A stretch of 64,000 nt of DNA from the NCBI GenBank assembly GCA_025024175.1, contig QCXZ01000003.1:18558392-18622391 (forward strand). Reading direction: 5' to 3'. Source of the DNA: Rhyzopertha dominica. Lineage: Eukaryota > Arthropoda > Insecta > Coleoptera > Bostrichidae. Both the position numbers and the translations under genes were made by a program. Position 1 is the first letter of the stretch; each line of letters begins with the position of its first letter. A model generated the notes under the pieces. That model saw nothing but the letters and a program-made list of their open reading frames with translations. It did not search any database and was not told where the DNA came from. Below are positions 50,154-62,100 of this stretch, one piece after another.

Positions 50154-53100
50154 TTATTCCGTATCTTCAATACTCATTGGCTCTATGAATTCGGAAGACT
50201 GGGTAGTATAACCAGTGCCTTGTGAAGTACGAACTTGGGAAGCATCTGTAGGTTCTGATGTGTCTGACTTTTCCTCTTCTACTTTACGTTGCCCTTTTCT
50301 GACCCTTTTCTTCCCACGGAATCTTCCTTTTAAAATTGTCATAAAAATGTTAAATGCCTTATCATTGTGATGTTCAACGGGAACTGCATAACGCAAGTCA
50401 TCATAACTGAAAGAATACCATTTAAGTAATTTTATCATTTGTGAGAATTTTCCCATTTGCTACTAACAGTTTTTGGCAGTCTTCTGCTGGTAGTCTGAGT
50501 GTAAAGCCTCTAAGAAAGTATGTGAACCGAAAACACTCTACATTACAAGTCACGAATCTTACACCCATACTAACAACATGTTTCTCTTCTTCTTCACTCT
50601 TGACTGCATTATTTGTTCTAAAACGTCTTGCTAAATTCTGCAAATGAAAAAAAATATATATTTTAGCTTTTATTAGCACCACACTTTAAAACCAAGAGAA
50701 AGACCTTCCAAAGTAAATAATTAAATCCATACATGGTACTACATTGTTTGTCGAGGCCGATAGGGAGTTCTTTGTTGATAAATGGCATCACCATCCAAAT
50801 TTCACTATGTTTCCTCCATTATAAACAGTGAGAACTCCATTCCAACATATCAAGTAAAACATCGTTTGTTGATGACGGGAGCTTGCACGCGCGGGTTATG
50901 ATGTTACTCACAGCGCACCTGATGTTTTGTTTGTAAGATTGATAGGGTAGGCCGTGTAAAAAATAGAGTTAGTAAGTAAGAAAACAGAATTTTAATTTGC
51001 TTCTACTCAAAACTAGGGTATTTTCAAACCTAAATTGCTAGATTCAAGTACTCAGCACTAGGTGTGCAACTCGACGTGAAGTGAGCGTCAGTAACAGTAT
51101 TTGGTCCAAGTTCATGCCGGATTCTAGAGGAAGTGATAAAATGCCAGGCGGAAAGAAGAGCAGAAGTAAGCGACATTGTTGTTGAAAACGTTACACAGTT
51201 AGCTGCCGAAAAAGAGGAACAAATAGAACCTGTAGGTGTTACGTCTGCATGTGCTATGCCTATAACAGACACTGCAAGTAATCGGTCTCAGAGGTCTGTC
51301 CGTCCTAAAACCCAGGCATCGATAGCGTGTTCGCTGCAGCACAAANAGTTACAGGTAGAATTGGAAGCCGCAGAAGAANTAGCATGTATTAGGATAACTT
51401 CGTTGGAAATAGAAGAAGAGTTGATACGAAAGCGCTTGGAACTTCGACAAGCTGAAATCGAGGAAGAGGAGGCTTTAAAAATGATATCAGCTCGCAGTCA
51501 AGAAGGACTGTGTAAACCTCAGGGACATGTTTATAGAATCCAGAATTGGTTAGAGCCTATGCAAGACCATCAGTACGAAGAAACAGCAAGACGTTCTAGT
51601 GATGAAAGGTTGGTGGAAGTTTTTGCTAAAGCAATGAAGATGAACGTGCCGTCATTCCCGGATAAAAGTTTATTTGGCAGGTTGCCAGTTTCAAAGGATT
51701 TATCGAATTTTAGTGGAGATCCCATGGAATGGAGAAGCTTTGTCGCCTGATTTGAGGAAACTATCCAGCTGTGTGGCTTTTCAGATGCTGAAAACATATT
51801 AAGATTGTGTAGTTGCTAAAACAGGGAAGCCCGTGAAGCAGTAATGTCCCTACTATCAGATTATGTCTGCATTGGAACGACGCTTTGGACGCCCGGCATT
51901 GTTAATAAAAAAGATGTTGCACGAGATACGCAAGTTACCCTCCCTGGAAGAAGATATGAAAGCAATAGTTGTATTCGCTGCTAAGGTAGAAAATCTGGAA
52001 TGTGCCGTCAGATCACTGAAGCACGAGGGCTGCTTACACCATCCTGATTTAATGGAAGAACTGTTATCTAAAATGGATAAGGACTTGAGAAGGAGATGGG
52101 CGGATTACAATGACGATGTAAAAGCAGGAATGAAGGTGTTGCCTCCACTCACAAAACTTGCCAAGTTCTCAGTTACTGAAGTAGAGAAAGATTGCGACAG
52201 CGGAATCTTGGATGTTACCAGTAGCAGCAAAGGTGAAAATTTTCGCAATAGCTACAAGCCACGACATCAATCGGTGTTTGTTATGGATGTCAAGAAAAGT
52301 CAATGTGACACATTTTGCAATTATTGTGATATAAAAGAACCCATTCTCAAAGATTGCCGAGAATTTGCACAGCTAAATCAAAATCAACGTTGGAATTGGG
52401 CGAAAAAGGTTCGAGTTTGCTTCCAGTGCCTCAAAAGCAACCATCAGCGAGCTAGATGTCATCAACGTAAGTAATGCGATATCAACAACTGTCGACGTAA
52501 ACACCATCCACTCTTACACTATAAAATGAGACTTTCAGACACTGCTGATGACTCCAGGACACCACCTGTCAATATCGATGAAAAAACAGTCCACTCTGAG
52601 ATGGCAGGCAATACCTGGACAAGAAGCAATCGAACAGTTTGGTTGAAAGTTGCGCCAGTTGTAGTGAGCGGAACTAGAAGTTCAGCATCGGTATATGCCC
52701 TATTAGCCTATCCAGAATGCTGTCAAAAATGGCGGCTGGATGACAAACATAACCTAAATTACGTAGAGGTGGGTCTGAGGTGAGAACTGTGTGAACTGGT
52801 TTGTGACATTGAAAGTTCGTCGTTTGCGAACGAACAGCTGTTGTTTCAGTTCGCGAACAAACTATTGAAACGAATAACGGCTCGCTTGCGCGAGCTAGTT
52901 CACGCGAACTGGCTTTCCAAAACGAACTATTTTTCCCATCTTATTAGGGCATTTAAAGATGTCGGCTGGATGGCAAATACGTGTTCTGGATAGCCTAATT
53001 TGATGAAGGGTCAACTGTAACGATGATAGATGCTGACTTGGCAGCGGAAATAGGAAGCGATGGTCAACCAAGCTCACTACATTTACAAGGTTTAAATGGA

Positions 53101-56100
53101 ATGTCTAGTTCGGATGGGTACAGCAAGAAAGTAGATGTAAACGTTTGTGGCGTAGCAGAAGATAAAGAATACAGGATTAAAGGTGTGAGAACTGTGAAAA
53201 GCTTACAACTTCCAGAGCAAGTCATTAGCGCAAGAGATGTCAAGAAGTGGCCCCACTTAGTTGAGATGCCGTTAATGTCAAATTTAGCAGACAATAAGCC
53301 CAAATTATTGATCGGATAGGATAATTGGGAACTGATTATCTCGAGACAAGTTAAAAGAGGAAAGAAAACCGCTCCAGTTGCTTCCCGAACATGTTTAGGG
53401 AGGGTTCTTCATGGATGTTCCAGCACGGTGAGCCAACCATTACGTGAAATTTCGATGCACCTGAGCGAGAAGCAATACTGTGAAACTCTCCATCAAATTG
53501 TGAAGCGCAGCTTTAATATTGATGCTATGGGCATTAAACTGCGTCCAAGTCAATAGCGAAGACGAGCGTGCACTAAGTCTGCTGGAAAATTTAACGAAAC
53601 GTGTTGATGGAGGCTGGGAATCGTGCCTCTTGTGGAAATCGGATGATATAAATCTTCCTAACAATTATTCTGGGGCATTAAACAGATTACAGTCAATAGA
53701 AAGGAAAATGGATAAGGATCCTTTGTACAGCAAGGAGTATTGTTCAAAAATAGAATATTTAAAGAAAAAGAGTGCTAGGAAGTTAAAGGAAGATGAAAAT
53801 TTGAAAAAAACGGAAGAATTTGGTATTTGCCACTCTTTGGTGTGAGAAATACCAACAAGCCAGGAAAATTCCGATTGGTTTTCGATGCTGCAGCTAAATA
53901 TGGAGATGTCAGTTTAAATGAAGCGTTGATTAGTGGTCCAGATCTCCTCACCCATCTAATGGATGTGCTATTTAGATTCCGGCAAAATAGAATTGCATTT
54001 ACTGCAGATATCTGTGAGATGTTTCATCAGGTCAGAATAAGGAAAGATGATCAAAATTCGCAACGTTTCTTGTGGAGAGGATTGCGGACAGAAATCGAAC
54101 ACCAGATGTGTATGCCAGGAATGTGATGATCTTTGGAGCAAATTCTTCGCCTTGCACTGCACAATATGTGAAAAATCGAAACGCAAAAGAATTTACCACA
54201 ATATCCACAAGCAGTAAAAGCAATCTTGCATATATATATTTATATACGTGGACGATTACCAAGACAGCGTCTATAGCGAAGATGAAGCAGTGAAGTTAAT
54301 ATCAATTTGTTGGATTCATGAAAAGAGCGGTTTCAATATACCCGGTTGGATATCTAATTCAGATTTTGTGTTACAGGCTGTACTGCCAGAAAAGAGATCC
54401 AACAAGAATGCTTATTCGATGAATCTTTCTGATGAATTTTCTACAGGATGAATTCTGGAATTACGTATGAGTCCGCGTGGAGATGCGTTTTCGTTTGATT
54501 TCACCATCAACAGAATTCCCCCTGCGATTATGGATGTAACAAGAACACCTACCAAACGTCGAGATGGCTAGACACCAATAGTTAAGGTCAAGAAATCCGT
54601 GGGTATGGTTGTGTCGTCCTGCTGCAAAAATCATCGTGATATTTTATCCGAATCCAAGGGAGATTCGTAAAGTTGAATTGAATTTGGTGCTGCAAGTGTT
54701 CGCACCGGGGGGAGAAGTGCTGATAGCGGGAGTTTGCGCACGCGGGTGATGATGTTACTCACAGCGCACCTGATGTTATTTTTGTAAGATTGTTAGTGTA
54801 GGCAGTGTAAAAAATAGAGTTAATAAAAGTCAGTCAGTAAGAAAATAGAATTCAATTTGCTTCTACTCAAAACCAGGGTATTTCACTAGTTATGTTAACA
54901 ATCAAAACTTTGAAGAATCAAACACCTTGCTCAAGAATAATTTTCTGAAAACTTACTTGACAACTAGTAATCAAGTAACAATCACTTCATGTCGTTTTAT
55001 TTAATAAGCTTTATGTATTAAATAAATAATTTCGTGTTTCTAAAAAGGCATCCTATGAGCTTTTACGTCACACACTTAGTCTTGTGGGGGGGAGGCTTTC
55101 TAGCAACTGATTGGCACACAAACTTTACTATAGAATAATTTAAAATCTATTTAAAAGTTTTCTGTTTCGTTTGCGCCAGTGGGTTTATACAACCAATATG
55201 AGCACATCCGACACAAAATTATAAATTTCATGAACATGACCATTATATAAACAAGATTTAGTGAAAATAAATTAATTATACATATGGTGTATGTCCCATG
55301 GAATTTGGACCATGTTATGTAACATAGGAAATTCATTGTATACAAATACTATTTCTTAGGTAGGTATCAAAAGAATTTTAGGAAGTAACACATACATACA
55401 ACTTATGCAAATTTCTTTCCATCTGTTTTAAAGGTCTATAGTGGTCTAAAAGATTACTAGTTGCACGAATTAAATTATAATCATATAAAATATAAAGAGG
55501 GTTGGCATAAGATGAACTGAACTCGACCTGTTGGGGTCATTTGGTCTGGCAATCAATACAAATCAAACCATAACCGTAATTGCCGGCCCCGGTGGTCTAG
55601 TGGGCAGCGCGGACAAGCGCGACTGCCCATGTCCACAGGGCTGTGGGTTCGAATCCCGCCTAAGGCATGGATGTTTGTGTATGTCCCTATATACATGTAT
55701 ATAATGGAATTTTCAATAAAAACTAATGTGCTGGCTAATTGTCCCAAGATGACAAGGCCATAAATAATAAAAAAAAAAAAAAAAATAACCGTAATTAAAA
55801 AACTGCATGCTGAATGTAAAGTTGTTTAAATATTTCAAAATAGCTACTTCCTAAAAAAAGGGGCACGATTTAGTAAAAAAGGAATACAGAAAATCACCCT
55901 ATCTAAAATTCTCTAGAAATATACCTAAGAGATTATATTCACAACCATTTAATTTGCCATGTTATTCACAATGATTCAAATTCTGTGGACCACATGATAA
56001 GTCTTACTTGTACTAATTTTACATCGGCATGTTCTTCTGCAAACACTGCATGTGTAGCTATCTTCAACTCCTTAAATGCATGGATCAGAGGATGAAGTAT

Positions 56101-59100
56101 AAAGAGTGAATACTCTGTTGCTGGAAAACTTCTCAAAGTGTTGAAACACCCATCAATTAGGTCTCCTAAATCGTCGTAGTACTAAAACAAATATGATTAC
56201 ACAAATATAACAAAGTTAATAGATGAGTAATGTATACTATAGAAGGCATATTAAATTTTTTTTTTTGGAACTAAACAGCATAATCTTTCTTGTGAACTAA
56301 TAATTTAATAATGTGGTTTTCACGAAACGTAATAGAGCCTAAAAAAATGTAAGGTGTTTCACAATATTAGCAATCAACCTAGTAATGAATTTCAACCTAA
56401 TACTAAGTAATAGGTTATGATATTTTGCAAATAGAGTTAATTTATATATTTTTTTTACTTTACCCCATATAATAAATATTGCTTTATAGTTGGATGCCGA
56501 CCAGTGTCTTCTTCAATGTGTCATTACTCTTTCTTAATGAAAAACAAGAAAAACTCGTCGCCGCCATATTCTGTTAATAGGACTGTCCACAATTTTTTAA
56601 GTGTTAGTTTAACAGCTTATTATGGTAAAACTTATGCCTACAGACCCAACGCTGCACACAAAACCCCAAAATTTAGGATAACTTTTAAATAAATCAAGTA
56701 CAAAGTTTGTTCTAAAGAGAGAGAGAGAGAGAGGCTAGAAGGCAATTTGTCATTACTCTTTCTTAATGAAAAACAAGTTTTTTACATCACGCACTAGCCT
56801 CATTGCAGGGTATCATTTTTTAGCCTCTCTCTCTTTAGAACGAACTTTGTACTTGATTTATTTAAAAGTTTCTCAAAATTTTGGGGTTTTGGGTGCAGCG
56901 ATGGGTATGTAGGCATAAGTTTTACCATAATAAGCTGTTAAACTAATATTTAAAAAATTGTGAAAAGCCCTATTAACAGAATATGGCAGCGACGAGTTTT
57001 TCTTGTTTTTCATTAACAAGGAGTACTAATAATTACGCATACGTTGTAATGACACAAATTGAAGAAGACAATAGTCGGCATCCAACTATGAAGCAATATT
57101 TATTATACAGGGTAAGGTAAAAAAAATTACAAAAATTAACTTTATTTGCAAATTACCATAATTGGCATAAAAAATTTTTTGACACTCACTATGCTACTTT
57201 TAAAGTTTAAAAGACCTACAATTTGACATATAACTTAAGGTTGTACCTAAAAAAATAATGAAAATACAAGCCTGGGAAGTTTCAGGTGGAGGACCCTGTA
57301 AACTGGGGAATGGTCATCCAAAAATTGAAAAAAATTTTTAAAAAATTTTGAAAAAAAAATCATAGTTGTATGATCCATTGTCAAATAAGACAATTTACTA
57401 AGAGGAAAAGTTATGATTCAAAATATATTTTCTTATTGCTACAAAAGTAACAATAATAAAAGAATTATTTTGANACCTACCGCATCATATAGGTAGAATA
57501 TCCTTGTAGGATCGAGGCAAAATACTCCATTGAACATGAGATTTGTAATCCGAACCAGATAGTTTCGACGCAACTTTAGATCAACTGCAAAAAAAATCAG
57601 TAAATCACTGAATCAGCGAAGCACTAGTAATAATAGTAAAATCCTTAAGCATTCAGGAGACCAAAAATGTGAATACCCATACCGTACATTAAAAAGTAGA
57701 ATGACCAACTAACCAATAAACAATAAAAATAATCCTTATCTCCCTAGACCTTTTTTCAGTCAACAGGTTTCTCTCACAGTAACAAGAGCTGAATGCAGTG
57801 ATTACCTAAGAAGATAATAAAAACCTTACAAGAGAAATAGGAAGAAGGCTGTCAGTCACATTAACCATAACATGAAAATTCAGAAGTAGCTTGGAAGAAA
57901 CTGCGACAACTGTGACACTCCTAAGAAATGCTACACAAGATAATCCAGTCGACATTGCAAACGACATAAACATATGAAATCACTCAAAGAAGTGTCGGCA
58001 TCATCTTGCAAGAACAACCTAAATAAGATACAGGAATCAGAATTTCTACATGGAAAATCAGACAATGCATAAACCTAAAAAAAAAAAAACAAAATTGAAT
58101 CACTATGAAATTGATATCAACAAAACACTAAAAAAAACACTTTGATGGAAACTAACCAGGAAGTAGTGCAGCTTATGAAAAGAAATATAAAGAACATTAA
58201 AGTAACAGAAAGAAAGAAATAAAAACATAGTTGTAGCCTATACAACAGGGGTGGCCAAAGAGGGGATCACTGCTAACTGGTAGCCTGCAAACCATAACAA
58301 ATCGGTAAAGGTATACTCCAGAATCAGTAAAAAAGTCTACTAATGCTGCTACAGGATCTCAGTCATTACAGAATAAAATTGTTTTTGTTTAACATAAGAA
58401 ACATAATATAACATAAAAGCTTACAGAATAGAATAGAAGACATTACTTTTAGGCGAAGAATTCAGAAAACGCTTGAAGCATTTCTGTTATAATCTTAATT
58501 ATCTAACACAGGATCTTTATCGAAATTAAAATCACACAGATACCTTTATTGAAGTTCGACACAAATGACTTACAAACCTTAAAAATCATAATTTTATAAT
58601 CCAGGAAACAAAAATCTAGCTTCTTATTGATATGCTATGGGGAACTGGTTGTTTATAAGTTAATTATATCTGTGTCCGCCCATTATTTTGAGGCACGGCC
58701 ATGATAAATTTAATATTATCATTGCTTCTGGTTATTCTTAAAAAACATCATATGTGCCCCTTCATTTTAGTGTCTAAAACCAAACTTTTACCAACTCAAT
58801 ATAAATTGAAGTTCTGTTAACATAAATCAGAGGACTCTAAACTCAATTGCTGTGGAACACTAGCCTACAAGATTTTTGTAAGCGAAATATTTCGCTCATT
58901 CACCTATACAAATATATTGCACTGTGAGCTTTTTAAATGTCTCAGAACACTTAATTATAGTTGACTAAAAGTGCTTATGGAAAAGATTGTTAACCTCTGA
59001 CATATAATTTTAAAATCTTTAAACATTTTTTTTCATTTTCAAAGAAGCCCGTCTTGTGTAGTTTTATTTAAAAGTCACCATAAGTAGCAAAAAGTTTTTC

Positions 59101-62100
59101 TGACACTTATATATAGTATTAAATTTACAACATTTAGTACAATGGGTTATCATTAAATTAGATTTTTAGTAGCAGTACAAAGTCGCCCATGATGATAAAA
59201 AATTTGGCCATTCCTGCTATATAGTAATGTAAAAACAGTCTCCATAATAGGCACATAAATACTATCTGATAAAAGATCAGCCGATTAATGCAAGAAACAT
59301 GAAAATGAAGCTTCTAAAAATCCTTTGTTCTTATGAAAAACTTCAATTCATATTTAGGATACGGAGACCAAACCCCAGCGCAGAAAACAATAGTAGTTCC
59401 ACATAGGGACAAACGAGAATGGAACCCACTAAAAAACATTGCTCATCTATTCAACCTCACCATAAAAAAAACACCTGGAGCAATTTCAAATCCTGTCTCA
59501 TAACATAGAGCACGACATATGGTATTATAAAGGTAAATAGGGTTTACAGCAGAATGTTGAAACCATTTAAACTGATCAAAAAATTATGGATACCTCCTTA
59601 GGAAATATAACAACAAATATGGATAACACAAAAAAACACAACTAGAAAGAAGTAACAAGTATAAAAGAAGTAAAACAAATATTAGAAATGGCTTTAATTA
59701 TAAGAAAGCAATAAAGAGAATTAAAAACAAGACAAAAGCACCACAATGGATAGGAAATAGTAAGTTAGCCAAACTGTAAACAATTTGATTAGGTACATGT
59801 CATAAGTGCCGAGTTTTCAAAATCTCAGGGAGGGGGCTCGTTATAAAATTGTGCCGTATCACCTCAGTCAAATGTTTCCCAAGATCAATTTGTTGAAAAA
59901 GTTAAAAATGTGTTATTGCATAGAAAAACAATTTTATTAACAGAACAAAATACTAAGGCAATAAAATACGGTAATAAACTAGCAGTAAGAACAAAATAAG
60001 TTATTACTTAAACATATTTAAAAATTAAACTGGTAAGTACCTATTTATTTAACAAAGAAGGTATTTCGCCTAACTTCTGTTTTATTAATGAACAAGATAG
60101 CAATTTTGCCTATATTTAAATCAATATTTTGATTATTATGAATATGCAGTAAAGCCAAATCGTTTTGTCTTTTCTGCGACATTGTTGATCTCAAATATGT
60201 ATGCAGCCTTCATAAAGCAGAAAATGAATGCTCCGTGCTGTACGAAGATACAGGAATGCAAAAATCTATTTTTTAAAATTTAACAAATTCTGGCAAGATA
60301 TCCCACATTAAATTAGCATTATCTGAGATTTTGAAAATCTCTAGGATCTTCAATAAATATTATGTATTCAAAAGGCCACGTCGTCTATAAAACAACTATG
60401 TAGATCATTTAGCATTAAGTGAAACACAAGCTGTTCTTCAGCTTGCTGAAACAATTGCTGCAGAAAATTGAAGAAAAACAATATAAAACTAGTACAGTGG
60501 AGTCTCGATTATCCGAGGTAACGTGGGCAATCGTAAGCTCGGATAACGCAGATTACCTAAATAATTTTTTCAACGTCGTAAGAGTTGCTTTTCATGTAGT
60601 AAACGACACAAAACTATTTATTAAGAACTTAAATGTATACAGGTTGATACTACAAATAACTACATTTGTACTACAACAATGAAAAATAGGTATCAATTCG
60701 CGATTGTTTCAATGTGTTTCGCCTTTTATTTGCGGCTAAATCCCATCTCTTCAAGAACAAACCGCCACCGTTTTAATCAGTTTACCGTTGTTGATCTTTG
60801 AATGGCTTTTAACTTATCTTGAAGGGACACAACAACGCGTTTTCTTTTACCGCTTTCTTTCATTGCATTGTAAGACAACGTTTACCTTGAAAGACAGCTG
60901 ATCGCGTATGCCAGTTTGTGAGTGCGCTATCTCGAACGGAATTCTGTGATTCCACGTTCGTGAACACGGATTCATTCCGATGGCAGCTCGGATAATGTGG
61001 ACAAACCTAATTTTAACTTGGGCTCGGATAAGCCGGATCTCGGATAACAGACTTAGATAATCGAGACTCCACTGTAATTAAAAAAAACTGAAATTGTTGA
61101 AAAGTGACATTCATAATGGGAGTTTCAGCTTGAACAGATATGTTTAGGAAAATAGAAAATAAAAACTAAAATAAATTTTAAAGCACATAAATATATTCTT
61201 ACCATGAGTGTTGGTAAGAACATTGGACACAAACAAATCAATAAATTTGTTGTGTAAGTTCCAATCCATTTTTACTTGCAAATTTTCCAATCCTAAGCTA
61301 TCAGCTTCCTGAAGACAATCATGAATAGATTTGTAGAGATCAATCATGGCAAATATGGCCTAAAAAACAAATTGCTATATGCAAACGTTATATTAAGTAA
61401 CTGAATAAAACAATCATTATTTTGCGACAGTAATTAAGTATGGAATTGTTATCAAATTCCTGACGTATGAAGTTCTCTCTCTGGAAAGCTGTCTTAGCAT
61501 GAGGTCGTTACTTATAACCACTACCAAATTGCCATCTTTTAGCTCACAACTACCTGATACAATTACATATCAAATTTCTGACTTCCAAATAGAAAAATAA
61601 CACCTCTAGTAATATGCTGAAAATAACTTATAATATTCCATAGTTTACCTTCTGTACCATTTTCCCATTTTCATTTTCAAACAGTGACCATAACTCGTCA
61701 TAATAAAGTTTAAGTCGAGACTTCAGATTCTTACGGTTTACATCAAATGCGGGACTACCTTCTTGCTTCGTAAGTCCACGCAACTGCCAAGTTAAATACC
61801 AATTGCAACAGGAAAGCTGGGCCTCAACACACTGTAACAATAACAATGATATTAAAACATTTGAAATATCACTACAAATTACTATTCACTTAATGCGGAA
61901 CTGCCTATGTTTCGGCGATTTGAAATATAATGTATTATACCAATATTTTAAAATTGGCGGGTCTGCAAAACCGAGGATGTGGCAACGTTGTGCACCACAA
62001 AAGACGTGTGAGTCAGCTGTCTCGACTGTATATGTTTTGTGTATGCTGAACTTACTTTTTGAAACATTCCACCTAATTAGTGTTGCCGCAAGACGAGACA

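Larger units (their letters stand above)
50867..54885 (+). mobile_element. BEL/Pao LTR retrotransposon, internally deleted, in an SA intron
   Basis: Two LTRs (50867-51026 and 54718-54885), a purine tract GGGGGGAGAAG before the 3' LTR, gag, protease and the first part of reverse transcriptase are present. The rest of reverse transcriptase, RNase H and integrase are missing. The element is about 4 kb where complete ones are usually 6-8 kb. It lies antisense to SA in the 5.4-kb intron between its last two visible exons. Flanking 5-bp sequences (TCGTT, CTAGT) do not match, so no clear target duplication remains. Confidence 0.9.

Noticed and set aside
55553..55747. Minus-strand 64-codon frame ([17 protein letters not shown])
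   Set aside because: It is the antisense of the tRNA-derived SINE; such frames are a known annotation artefact.
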